From Botryosphaeria dothidea (Eukaryota > Ascomycota > Dothideomycetes > Botryosphaeriales > Botryosphaeriaceae), in NCBI GenBank assembly GCA_011503125.2, contig WWBZ02000051.1, positions 496,001 through 560,000 of the forward strand: a stretch of 64,000 nt of DNA, written 5' to 3'. This document shows positions 11,030 to 21,695 of this stretch, piece by piece. The notes under the pieces are model-generated. The model ran no database searches. It had not been told where the DNA came from and saw nothing but the letters and a program-made list of their open reading frames with translations. The position numbers were made by a program, and so were the translations under genes. The stretch's first letter is position 1. Every line of letters begins with the position of its first letter.

Positions 11030-12973
11030 GATAGATAGATAAATTCATTTCTTCCCGATATAGCTCCCTTACGGGTCCATGCGGGGCTGGCTATCTATAG
11101 TTATTTTACTCGAGGGGGAAAACCTTATCGCCTGGCAAAAACCCCTCCTTTCTATCTAGGCCTGTTTATCCCTACTAGTTCTATTTTTCCTTTTTACCGG
11201 TAGCGGCTGCTATAGCAGCCCTATATTCGCCCACTAGCCCTACCCCTTTAGTCCTTATCCTCGTAGTTATCCGGGTCCTAGTATTCCCGGTGGTCCTCCT
11301 GGTTCCTCTTCCTGGTTGTCCTCCTGGATTAGTTCCCTAGCAAGACTAAACTGACTAAGCAGCCCTAGGCGTAGGAACCAGCCTGTTACTGCTTTGATCC
11401 CCTTCTTTATTGAGAGGAGGGAGTAGTAGTCCGTAGTCCCTGCCCTTTGGAGCATTTGTGCCCTGCCCTATTGGAAGTGGGGGCAGAAGAGGAGGATATG
11501 CTTTGGGGTTTATCTATGCCAGCCGCATGGATAGGCAGGACTAGGGTGCCCTGGCACCTTGCGCCTTAAGAGGAAGTCCTCTAGTCTAATATGCTCTATA
11601 CGTAGTAGGGTGGCGAGTGTGCTCTGTAGCTTAGATAGTTCGCTGTGGATTTATCTGATTTTTGGGTTCCACTGTGTGCTTTGGGCTACTAGCTTATCTT
11701 ATCTTCCCTGGCTAGTAGACTTTATCCATCTCTCCTTCTACTTGTTCCTATATACTATGCGTAGCTTCGTTCGCTCCGGGAGACTCTAGTAGGTAGAGAG
11801 GCAGTAGTTAAGGAGTAAGTTTGCCTTTTTTCTAAGTAGGGTTCTTCTAGCAGGGCTAGTAGCGCCTCTAGTACTTAGAGTAGCCCGAGCTATCTATTTA
11901 ATACTCTGGCAAGTTTCCTCTACTACTATCGCGACTAGGCTATCCCTAGCTCTAATAGCCTAGGCTAGTGCTAGTTCGTCCAGGTGTAGTGAGAGTGGGG
12001 GAATCCCTATCTTATACTCTAAGGTTTGTATGCTAGTTAACTTATACGCCCCTAAGATAGTACGTAGGCACTAGTTTTAGATCTTCTTTAGTAGCTAGAT
12101 AGTTGTTTTTCTCTACCCTAGGATTCCCTCTAGGGTATACTATACCCTATAGCCGTAGGTAAGGACTAGCCTTACTACGGCCGTATAGATATAGCGGGCT
12201 TTAGTAAATAAGGCTTCCTAGGTAGACGCTGCGAGTCTAGAGAGAGATATATACTATTTAATTGCCTTAGCTCCTATTTCCCTAATATAGGGTCTCTATC
12301 TAAGCTTATTATCTACGTAGACTCCTAGAATCTTAATTATAGGCTCTAGGCATCTAATAAATCTAGGGATACGGATCCCTACTACTATATTAAATCTCCT
12401 TAGTTTCCTTATAAAATAAATAAGGTAATACTTGTCGGGCGAGAAAGCTAACCCGTGGGTAGCTGCCTAGTGCTCGTAAATTTAATGTGCTCCCTCTAGT
12501 AACCTATAGTTCTATTCTATAGATCTACTAAAGGTTAGGATATTAGTATTATCGACGAATCTAAGGGGGAAGATATTACTCCTACGTAGCTGTGTAAGTA
12601 GGTTAGAAGCAAAGAATAGGTAGAGTATCGGCGATAGTGAGGATCCCTAGGGAATCCCGGTTAAGGTCTAGATTGGTGGACTAGTAAAGTCTCCGAAGGA
12701 TAGCTGAGTGGTACGGTCCTATAAAAAGGATCGGGTGAATCTTTCTACCTATTCTAGGAGTTTTACCATCCTTATATTATAGAGAAGCCTTCTATAAGAT
12801 ACGTGGTCATATGCTCCCGAGATATCCAGGCTAAGGACTAAAGCTACTAGCCCTAGGTCTTGTGCCTAGATAGTATGGATCTGTTCTGTGAGCAGGTCAA
12901 GAGCTGCTACTGCGGATCTGTTTCTCCTAGCTCCCATCTATATATTAGGGAGCAGGCCGTATGCTTCAGTAGC

Positions 12974-13303
12974 CTAGGAGATTCTATCTGCTATAATCCT
13001 CTTAAGTAGCTTCCCTAGCGTATTAAGTAAAGCAATCGGCCTAAATGACTTAGCTTTAGTATAGTCGTCCCTCTGTGGTTTCCTGAGGACTACGGTAATA
13101 GAGCTTTTGAACTGCCTAGGGTGGTATCTAAGTGCGAGGCATCCCTGGAAGAGCCTGGTGAGGGGTCCCCTTAGTGTCTCAGCGCATTGCTTTAGGAACC
13201 TGTTGGTGATCTTATCTGGGCCTGGTGCCTTGTCTGGGGGAAGCTTCTTAATAGTGTGGAGGACCTGCTCTTTAGTAAGGTCTTGGGGAATCTCTACTGG
13301 CAC
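12974..13303 (-). pseudogene. LINE reverse transcriptase fragment
   Basis: The longest stop-free piece of the element's ORF2 (109 codons). It contains the finger/palm blocks typical of non-LTR reverse transcriptases: TIKKLPPDKAPGPDKIT, then FLKQCAETL, a FKSSITVVLRKPQRDDY segment and FRPIALLNTLGKLLKRI. The catalytic YADD box would lie downstream (toward 12540) in sequence interrupted by stops. Part of the degraded Tad-like LINE. Confidence 0.85.
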
Positions 13304-14603
13304 TAGGTATATACACCTATCCAGATCTGAGAGGTCGGTGGCCCTGGGAGGTGGGAAGAACTAGTTAGTAAGGATTTCTGCCTTAGACTAGTTATCGTAA
13401 TGTAGTTGTTCATCTGCTCCCTAGAGGGGTGGGAACTAAGGTGGGGCTGGAGGTTCCAGTGCCCTTATTCTTACCCACTTTGAGAGCTTCCAGAGTGTAG
13501 ATGGGTCCGAAGTAATCTCAGCTACTATTCTACGCCATGCTTTTATTCTATCTCTTCTGATCTGCCTCTTCTTGCTATTAGCAATAGTTTGGTATACTAC
13601 CTAGTCCTCCTCCCTCCCTATGGCCGTCCACTTCCTTCTAGCTACTCTAGCCTAGTACACTAGGTCCGAACACTCCTTTGTCCATTATATAGAGGCCCAG
13701 GGCGAGGGTCTCGCTACTAGGATAGTCTCCTAGATTATCCTTTGGATAGCCTCCTAGAGTAGTATAGTAAAGTAATCTAGGTCTGCTTTAGTGTCAAGAG
13801 GGGCTGCTTTAAGGTGTTCGAGCTTTAATTAGAGCATATTATTAGTTCTCTTCCAGTCTACTTTCTTCTACTAGGGCCTTAGGGGGCGTAGTTCTACGGG
13901 GGTAGGAGAAAAATTAAGTATAGTGAGGATAGGTAGGTGGTCAGAGGATAATTCGAGCTCCTAGCTAACTCTACAGCTAAGAATTCTCTCCTCTAGCTAC
14001 CGTGATATAAAGACAAGATCTAGAGTACTCTCGCTACTACTATCTCGTCTAGTAATAGTGCCCCTTAGAAGGGCCAGGTTAAGATTAGCTGCGGTAGCTA
14101 TCTTAATTAGGTTATCCGCTAGGGTATAGTATATTAGGGAGGTTATACCTCCCCAGATAGGATAGTGGAGATTAAAGTCCCCTAGGAGGATATACTCCCC
14201 TGGTTTTCTAAGAACTTCCGGTAGAAGAGATAGGGTTTCTAGCGCTATACTAGTATAAGAGGCTAGCGGGGGATTGTAGCAGTTATGGATGTAGATTATA
14301 TATATCCTAGTAATGAGGGATAGTGTGATAAGATCTGGTGAATGGACTATTGCTTGCCAGGAGTCGGGGCTAATAGCCTTGCTTATAAAGAAGCAGGTTC
14401 TTGCTACTCCCTCCTGGGGAAAAACTGTATGATAGGCAGGGTGTCTTGCTATTATCTTGACCCTCGGGTTCCTCCAAGGTTCCTAGATAGCTAGGATATA
14501 GTAGATCTTTGGGTCCACTTCCTTGAAGAGCGGGAGTATTACCCTATCCTTGCTCTTATGGACGTTATACTATACAATAGAGAGAGAGCCTATGTCTAAC
14601 ATT

Positions 14604-16155
14604 GACTTCCTTCCATCTCTAGGTCCGGCTGCGAGGGGGCTAGTAGTATAGGCTGTGAGGAGGGAGTTCCCGCGGGCTCCTCTAAGGCGTGTTGTGAGCT
14701 GTTGAGTCCGGTGAACCTTATTTAGTTAGGAGGCGGGGGGCGGCTTAAGTCTCTTAGCCTGCCTGGTCCCCTCTTAACCGGCTCCTCCTCCCTAATCCTC
14801 TTCCTTGGTCCAACGGTCAACCAGTTAGTTTAAGGCTGTATTTTGGTTATCAGGGGTCCTTCCCGGTGCCTTTCTAGTGCTGCCAGGCGGGCCTAGGCGG
14901 CCTTAGCATGGCAGGCTCTGCGTGCTAGGCAGGAGTTGCTCCAGGCTGTGTGCCTTTGAGAGCAGTTTGCGCACTATATACTTTCCTTAGGGTAGTCCCT
15001 AGTATTATGTGCCTTGCTGCACTATCCGCACTTTTCCTTCTTTTTATAATGGTTGATAATATGACCGTAGGCCTAGCACTTGAAATACTAGGTTACTATA
15101 AAGGCTGCGTTATAGTACTACGCTATATAGATAGTAAAGTTAATAATAAGCCCCTTATCAATGATCTGGTTGGCGGTTTCGGGGTTTATGGTGCTAAGGA
15201 TGATGGCCGAGTGAGTTTTCCCCTCTAGGAGCTTCCTCTTTAGCCAGGCTAGCTTGCTGATACGTAGTCCTAGGTATAGAGATAGGTTCTGCTCCTAGAT
15301 AGTTTAGATGGCTTGGGGGTCTGTAGTGTCGATTCCTTCTCGAGGGACGTTATATACTAGCACTGAGTATAGCTGCTGGTTAGGCCTGACTTCTTTTCCT
15401 AGTCCTGTAGTCCATTCCTGGTCCTGGAGAAGGGCTGTTCTGGTTACTTCATCCGGTATAAAGATCCTAACGTCTCCACTGGGGAGCTTCTTGGCAGTAA
15501 GTACTTTCTTACACGCCTAGCTTTTTCCTACCTAGATCTTTCTAATAATTACCTCATTTGAGAGCTTGGCTATTTCTTATCTATTTACTGTCTCTAGGAA
15601 GTAGAGGGTAAGTTTAGTGGTGGCTAGGGGGGTAGGGGGCTTCGGGGCTGCTTAGGCTGTAATTTATGCCCAGCTGCGAGTGTTGGGTGTGGGTGTAGAG
15701 GTAGCCTGGATACGGTTGACTGTCTTTTGGACCTATTGGACCTCTTTGAGGATGTCCTTAAGGCCTGGCTCCTTGGTGGCTGCCTCCTAGCAGATAGTAA
15801 TATGATCCTAGAAGATTGTCTTGGTAATATCGAGAAAATTTTTTACCTGGCTGGAGAGGACTAAAGGGAGGCTAGCGGATGTTTGTAGGGCTTAGAGGAG
15901 GGTATCTGCTGTTTTTGAGGCTCTCTCAACGTATTCTACGCTGTACTGGGTGCTCTGCGGTTTCTTAGGGGTGTATTGGGGCTGGGTAGAGGTAGTCACT
16001 GGGGGAGGCTGTTCGCCTCTTCCTGTGTCCTCTACATCAACCACTTCGCGGCTGCAGTTGTCTTGAGTACTGTTTTGGGACTCGCGAAGCCTAGGAGAGT
16101 CCCTAGGGCCCTCTCCCGGCGCCGTAGCTTGGGGTCGATTTTTTGGTGTGGTCAT
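14604..16155 (-). pseudogene. LINE ORF1 (Gag-like, zinc knuckles), stop-riddled
   Basis: Begins at ATG 16155 with 87 open codons (MTTPKNRPQATAPGEG...), then reads through many TAG codons in one consistent frame. The Cys-x2-Cys-x4-His-x4 pattern of CCHC knuckles is visible around 15090-14890 (YFKC, AYGHIINHY, KCG, CSKAHNTRDY), with Cys positions changed to Tyr. ORF2 follows on the same strand near 14600. RNA-binding Gag role by family knowledge; non-functional now. Confidence 0.75.
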
Positions 16156-16169
16156 GTTTTTATCTTTTT

Positions 16170-16183
16170 ATGGGAGATACTTA
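16170..16183. repeat. Target-site duplication, right copy
   Basis: ATGGGAGATACTTA, identical to 11016-11029. Together with base 16184 it still supplies the NLR intron's GTAAGT donor on the minus strand. Confidence 0.9.
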
Positions 16184-19109
16184 CTGTAGCGATTTGTTCT
16201 AAGGAAGATATTGCAAAGACCGCTTCATAACTCTTCTCCATCAAGCTTAGAGCTTCAAGCCAGTGCAGGAAATGTTCCTGAAGAAAACCATGCACTTTGT
16301 CGTTGTCACGTAATCCTACGTTGGCTCTCAAGAGATGGTTGACCCAATAGCGGCACGCATACTGGACCGCTACGGAAAGGCCGCTTGAGATCTTGCTTTT
16401 TGCGACCTCAGAAACAAAGACTCCTGGTGATGGAAGATCGCAAGCGTTCTTCTCTAGGCGACCTGACATGAGTTCGAGACAACGCTCAAACAGGGCCTCA
16501 TGTGCTTTTACTTCATCGATCCAAAGTTGCGTGTCATCGGCTCGCTCCTTGTCAACCAGAAAGTCGCGGAAGGAAAGGTGGAACAGTTGAACAGGAAAAC
16601 TGCCGTCCTCAGGTATAACCAGGACAGAACCCAGATGTTCTAAAGTCACATCGATCTCATTCAAGGATACACCGAGAATTTCTGCCAAGGCGCGGGGTGA
16701 AAGGGTTTCGAATAGGATGATTATTGGCCCCACGATCCGTTTGAACAACTGGACCGTATCCTTCCTGTCTACGTCGGGACCTTGAAGGATTGATCCCTGC
16801 AGAATCAACTTGTACATCTTGTCGAGCTCTTTGGTGAACGAGTCACCAATCGAGATCAATTGAAGAATCTCAGACAGGCGGTTCTTTGGGTGACGATTAT
16901 CCAGAAAACGGCATACTGTGGCAGCGTATATAAAAAGGTGACCGGCCCTCTTCACGAGCTCTGCGGCTTCCTCTTCACTTGGCCAATCTTCCTGAAAAGA
17001 GTTCTTTCTCCTGATTTCGGCCAGCTCATGTCTTAAGAATTTGGAAATATCCCGCGTAATTTCCTGCTGCGGAGTAGACTGAAGTGCCAACTCGTAGTAG
17101 AATTTCTCATCAATGCCCCGGAAGACACGTGAAACCGAAATTTCTGGCCTGCTAGTGACCAAAATCGTACTTTAGTAGTGGTACCAAGACTCCTCACAGA
17201 AGAGAAGAGCTCAATAATTTGTCGAATATACTCATCGCCTGTACATTCATCTAAAGCATCGATCACAAATGCTAGGACCGAACGCGTTCCTGGAATATTG
17301 GTAAACCTTTGCAAGGGTTCGATAATGAGGCTATTCATCTGCTCCGATAGAGATTGCTGGCCAATATCGCTGTTCTCCTTTATCGCGTGGTAAATATGAG
17401 GCCTGAGATGTTGAAGCCTTTCCGCCAGTTGGACGGCAAGGGTGGTGAATATTGCAGTCGGCTCACTCTGATATCCGTGGCCTCTGGAGAAAAAGAAGCT
17501 TGCTCCGAGACGCCCTTCTTCGTGTAATTGACGGCAAACTGTTCGAGCGATGGTTGACTTTCCGGTACCAGCCGCGCCTCGGAGCCAGAAAATGCACTTT
17601 TGATCTTCGTCTTCAAACCAGTGTCGGATTTCACGAAGAATTTCCTCCCGAGTTCCTTCAAGGCACTCGCGAGGAGGAGGCTCGTTCTTGTTGAACGTGT
17701 TGAAAGCGGCATACTCTGCGCGAGGGAGACGGGCCAACAGCTGGTCCTATTTGATAAATTAGTATATTCGTCTTTCGGAGAAGCATTTGATTAGGATGTC
17801 TCACTTCGGAGGACTGCGTGTTTTGATCTTGAAGCATAGATATGTTGTACCCATGAACAATATGCAGGTCACTGTCTATCCTCTCTGCCGTCTGTTCGAG
17901 TCTTGCCCGCATGTCATTCCAATGATCCGCGGTCATGCAGTCCCTCAAGAAACGCAAACACCACGGACGCCAGTATTGTCGAACCAGGTAGATCTGATAT
18001 TTCAGTACCTGGGAGTAGAGGTCGATCATTTTGGCTCTAAGAGAACGTCGAAGTTCTTGAAATGGTCCCGAGGATGTACTTGATACTCACATTAGCAGTC
18101 GTATGTTATGGTTTGATTTCCAATTAGTTGTGGTGTTTCATAAGATTGGGAAATCACTTTAAGCAGATGCTTTGACCACTGATGCTCTCCGCTACTGAGA
18201 ATCGCGGGAGAAGGTCTGAAATGTATGTCAAACCATCGATAGCCTCTTCAAGTTGCGCGACTGGTTTGGACAGAAGCTATGAAAGAGAACTCAGTACATT
18301 GAAGAACCATTAGCTTGTATGACAGTAATACATACACGAAAAAGAATAAGTATGCCAGCCCATACCAGGGCAGCGTGTGGTTCTAAGTTGACTGCTGATT
18401 CAATGAGGCTTTTAGCAGAGCGAATGACGGTGAAACACTTCTACAACTTGTCGTGCACATTGAATGTAAGACTGCTCTCTTGCAGTTCCTGGAACTTGTC
18501 ATGAACAAGCTTTTGAAGGTTTTCTTTCCAGTCTGCACCCCTGGAGGAACTTGTTCCCGGTCGTTCTCTGTCTGTAGAAGTTGCAGAATTAGTATGAAAG
18601 AAGATTTATATAGTGAATGGGCTTAGACATGGTTTAGTAAGTGTGCTAATTGCATGCGTGTACCTTGCTGTTTGGAATGGGCAAGGTCTAAGAGGTCTCT
18701 CTCGTAGGCGTACAAGAGCTTAGGATCCTCCATTTTAACTCGATCGTACACTTCATCCCAGAGGCTTCTCTGGCTGTAAGGCTGTGGCAAGTGGTGGTCA
18801 CCGACCGGGTCATGTTGTTGTTGCGACGGCTGGTGGTCATTAATCTGGCCATGTTGTTGTTGCGATGGCTGTTGGGTATTGATTTGACCCTGGTCTCGGT
18901 TGGATGAGTCCTTATCAGGCTTAACCTGACGGGAGGCATCAGTAGCGGTTCTAAACGGAAAATTGGCAGATATAATTTACCCTGAAAAGAGTCTTGGCTT
19001 TCCTCTTGACAGGTCTCAAGAATTGTCTGAAACAGTTTAAGCCAGGACTCTTTAAGCGACAAAGTCTAAGCTTCTTTGATGTAAGCGCTTCAGACTTTCG
19101 AGATGACAT

Positions 19110-20341
19110 TTTGAGGGTCGAGAAGTCTATCGTAGGAAATTTTTGAGGCATTAAGTTTGAGAGTAAATATAGTTGCAGGCGCAGTCCACGTCGCGCGGAT
19201 AAATCCGTGTATCCGTAAATCCATGTTAAGAATTGAGTGATGAATTGACCGCACGGGCATTCTTGACCGACTTTTAAGAATATACCTTCCATAGCCAGAA
19301 GCTGACGTATCAGCGCACTCGTCTCCTTGCTGCCTAATTCATATGCTTGGCAAAAAGAAATTCTCTCAGGAGCCAGGCCCCTTTCATTCTGGGTGGTTCA
19401 TTGTGCTACGACTATTCGGATTCAGCGTAGGGCGTTCGGACGATGGCGTGCTGTTCTGCGTTGTCCTGATCGTATTGGTCTACCGTGGCCCCATGACGAT
19501 CCGAGCCGCGCAGGACTCGCTTGGGCTGTTTCTCCCAACTACTCTTGAATTTTATTGGTACGAAACACGTAATTATTGCGCCGGTGGGTGCCATATCTTC
19601 ATCGAATGCTCGCTTCTCGATCGTGCTAGTTGATCCCTCGGAAAATATGATGCGGGTTTCCCAGGCGGATTGGCCTTCCATCGTTTCTGGCTTGTGGAGT
19701 GCCGTCTACGTGGCTAAACCATTCGCGAAAAGGAAGTCTTTAGCGATTGAGGAATAAGACGATCCCTTCCCTGCACTTACAGCTCAGAAAACGCCAATTA
19801 CGAGTATTCAAGCGGGAGCACGGCCGATCCCGAATGTGATTATTCAACATCCTCCCAATCAGCGAGAAAACGGCCGGAGTACACGTCGCACCAAAGCGAC
19901 AACGGCCGTTGAACAAGCAGTGGACTTGTTCGCCCCTTCCATTCCAGAATCACGATTCATGTCTCGAACATCCGTTGCTGCAAGCCAGTTGACCAAAAGC
20001 ATCCACATCAACGTTCCTCCGCGACCAAGAAATCAAGATGGGTTGGGGATGACGAGGTTCCAATACAACTACTGTCAGCTCACACCTCATATTCGCTCCA
20101 ATATCCGTTGGAAGCATGTGAGCAAGTCGAAATGGTAAAATAATTACGCTGACACGTCGTCCAGACACCATGTCCTGGATGACCTACAACCTTATGTGTG
20201 CACTTTTGGGGCTGGCGACCTCTCGAACCAATTCTTTCTGGATAGAGAAAGTTGGTATGCGCACGAAATGTAGAACCACAGGGTAGAATTCTACTGCAAC
20301 ACACCAGGACATGCTAGGCCCAATCTCAATTTGAACATCAC
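19110..20341. other. Region between the NLR and the zinc-finger remnant
   Basis: The left part is the NLR promoter side. Short ORFs on both strands (for example about 19412-19681 minus) have no splice-consistent extension or recognisable domain. Sequence just left of 20342 may be the decayed 5' part of the zinc-finger gene. Confidence 0.4.
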
Positions 20342-21180
20342 ATGAACTCAGAACATCAAATCGACCTCCAGATGTCACCTGCATTGCTCAAAGCTTTCAA
20401 AATACCCTCCAAAGTCTTGAAGGGCACATGCAATCTATGTTTTCAGCCGACGGGGAATCTCAAGATACATATGTCACGGCACTTACAGGAAATCGCCATA
20501 TTCGCCATTCCCAGAGAAGACTTTGCAACAGGAGATGATGAGGATAATTCTCAAGAGGCTACCTGTGATGCTAAAGGATCAAAAGGTGAGAATGCAAGAA
20601 ATGACGAGAGTACCGAGTCCAATGCCCCGAGCAGCGCATCTCCTTCCTGGGAAGATCTGGTTATAAATGCGCTGATTGTTCTAATGGATTGCAACACTGA
20701 CATGATTCCGTAACACGAAGATTATGAAGTTGTGCTTAATACCCCAAGCCCAATAGGAGAAGCCGAGGATGGTGTGGAAACAAATTGGGATATCGTGACG
20801 GACAAATTTTCACAGGCCAGAGCTGGGGTCTCACGAATGCCCCCAATGCACTCGCAAATGGTGGTAAGATTTTTTTTTTATATCTGCCTGAAAATGATCT
20901 AACGCAGCCGAACTAGTTAACTGGTCATTGGCTCCGGTTACTAGTAACTCAGTCTGGCATGCAGTCACGCCCGGCGAAATTCAAGGTGGGTAAAAAGGTC
21001 TAGATACAGCGACCTGCCACTCTATATAGAAATGGCCCATTTCTGGTAAAGAAGCAACACTTCGAACACGCTGGTTGGGTCTATGACTTGGAGGGAGCAG
21101 AGCAGTTGAGGCCGAGGGATCGTGTTGTGACTGAGGTACCTGAGGACAGGTCGAACAATGACGGCAACCAGCTATTTAGC
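20342..21180 (+). pseudogene. Remnant of a C2H2-like fungal gene
   Basis: An ORF of 123 codons (20342-20713) carries a single Cys-x2-Cys...His-x3-His finger within CNLCFQPTGNLKIHMSRHLQ, followed by EIAIFAIPRED. This block ends the zinc-finger part of many large fungal proteins (RHLQEIAIFAIPR type). The frame stops at TAA 20711-20713, yet the same frame stays open for another 50 or so codons (HEDYEVVLNTPSPIGEAEDG...) up to a GTAAGA donor near 20862. A further coding-like stretch lies around 21036-21150. The TAA fits a CAA-to-TAA change. No N-terminal half is recognisable, so this is a decayed 3' part. Function unknown. Confidence 0.5.
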
Positions 21181-21398
21181 TCAGTGGTCAAAAGGGTATA
21201 CCATCATCCTTGCCAGCCGCCTCAGAAGTCATCGACTTGGATGAAGTTTGATTTAAGATAATTTCACTTGTAGTTTCAACCCCTAGTGGACAACAGAGAT
21301 TGCTGTTTCAAGATCCCCCGGATGTACAAGATAATTAGGCCCAAACTTGATCATAACAAAACGCGCCCATCTAAGGATAGTATTTGATAAGCTCTCAT

Positions 21399-21695
21399 TT
21401 AATCCTTCCACCGACAACTACTATCCGCCCCCGTCGCGCCGGCCAACTGGCACCACTGCCGCCAGCTGCAGTTGTTGAAGTTCTTGTCGCGCGTCGCCGC
21501 GCACTCCCGCGCGCCATCCGAGTCCTTGCTCGCATCGATCATGTTGCCGACGGCGGTGCCGAGGCCGTCGCAGACCTGCTTCGTGGCGCGGTCGTTGGGC
21601 ACGCCGTTGGAGTCGTAGCAGTGGCAGTACTTGTAGTTTGCGCAGGCCTGCGCTGCGAGGGGGAGGAGGGCGACGGCAAGGGCGGTGAGCTTCAT
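21399..21695 (-). CDS. Small secreted cysteine-rich protein (98 residues)
   Basis: An intronless ORF with a clear signal peptide (MKLTALAVALLPLAAQA, cleavage expected after residue 17). The mature part of about 81 residues has eight cysteines (positions 18, 24, 26, 42, 65, 76, 82, 94), enough for four disulfides. There is no membrane helix or GPI signal. The acidic/Asn-rich loops and two Trp near the C-terminus resemble apoplastic effector-like proteins, but I recognise no named family. ATG lies 26 bp downstream of a G/A-rich leader on the minus strand. An effector or antimicrobial role is inference from size and cysteine content only. Confidence 0.8.
   Translation of the reverse strand: MKLTALAVALLPLAAQACANYKYCHCYDSNGVPNDRATKQVCDGLGTAVGNMIDASKDSDGARECAATRDKNFNNCSWRQWCQLAGATGADSSCRWKD

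Larger units (their letters stand above)
11030..16169 (-). mobile_element. Tad-like non-LTR retrotransposon (LINE), RIP-degraded
   Basis: A 5140-bp insertion bounded by a 14-bp target duplication and ending, on its own strand, in a (TATC)n tail (11030-11041), as fungal LINEs do. Order on the minus strand: ORF1/Gag from ATG 16155 with CCHC zinc knuckles at about 15090-14890; an APE-type endonuclease region at about 14600-13900 (a LLGDFN block is readable); reverse transcriptase, best preserved at 13303-12974 (KLPPDKAPGPDKITN, FRPIALLNTLGKLLKRI); then 3' sequence to 11030. Dozens of in-frame stops, chiefly TAG where Gln (CAG) is expected, and Tyr where zinc-knuckle Cys is expected, mark CpA-to-TpA decay on both strands. 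It cannot encode active proteins. Confidence 0.9.
9364..19109 (-). pseudogene. STAND NLR: NACHT plus WD40 repeats, split by a LINE and otherwise broken
   Basis: One minus-strand gene of the NWD class (HET-E/HET-D type), read from 19109 down to 9364. Exon 1 (18981-19109) starts ATG and encodes a basic N-terminus. Exon 2 (from 18925 to about 18664) carries the NACHT_N-like block SLWDEVYDRVKMEDPKLLYA. Further N-terminal pieces lie at about 18560-17805. The NACHT exon (16185-17746) shows Walker A GAAGTGKST (about 17552-17578) and Walker B LAFVIDALDEC. The last exon (9364-10980) encodes about ten WD40 repeats. Lesions: TAG replacing an apparent Gln codon at 18441-18443; a one-base deletion in an A4 run at 17161-17164 that breaks frame before LVTSRPEIS; and a 5.14-kb LINE in the intron between the NACHT and WD40 exons. 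The family senses non-self and triggers regulated cell death. Joins around 18050-18160 are unresolved and may hide another frameshift. Confidence 0.85.

Noticed and set aside
17033..17162. An intron to explain the frame change in the NACHT exon
   Set aside because: The reading frames overlap at a homopolymer with the conserved sequence continuing directly; no GT...AG pair fits, so a one-base deletion is simpler.
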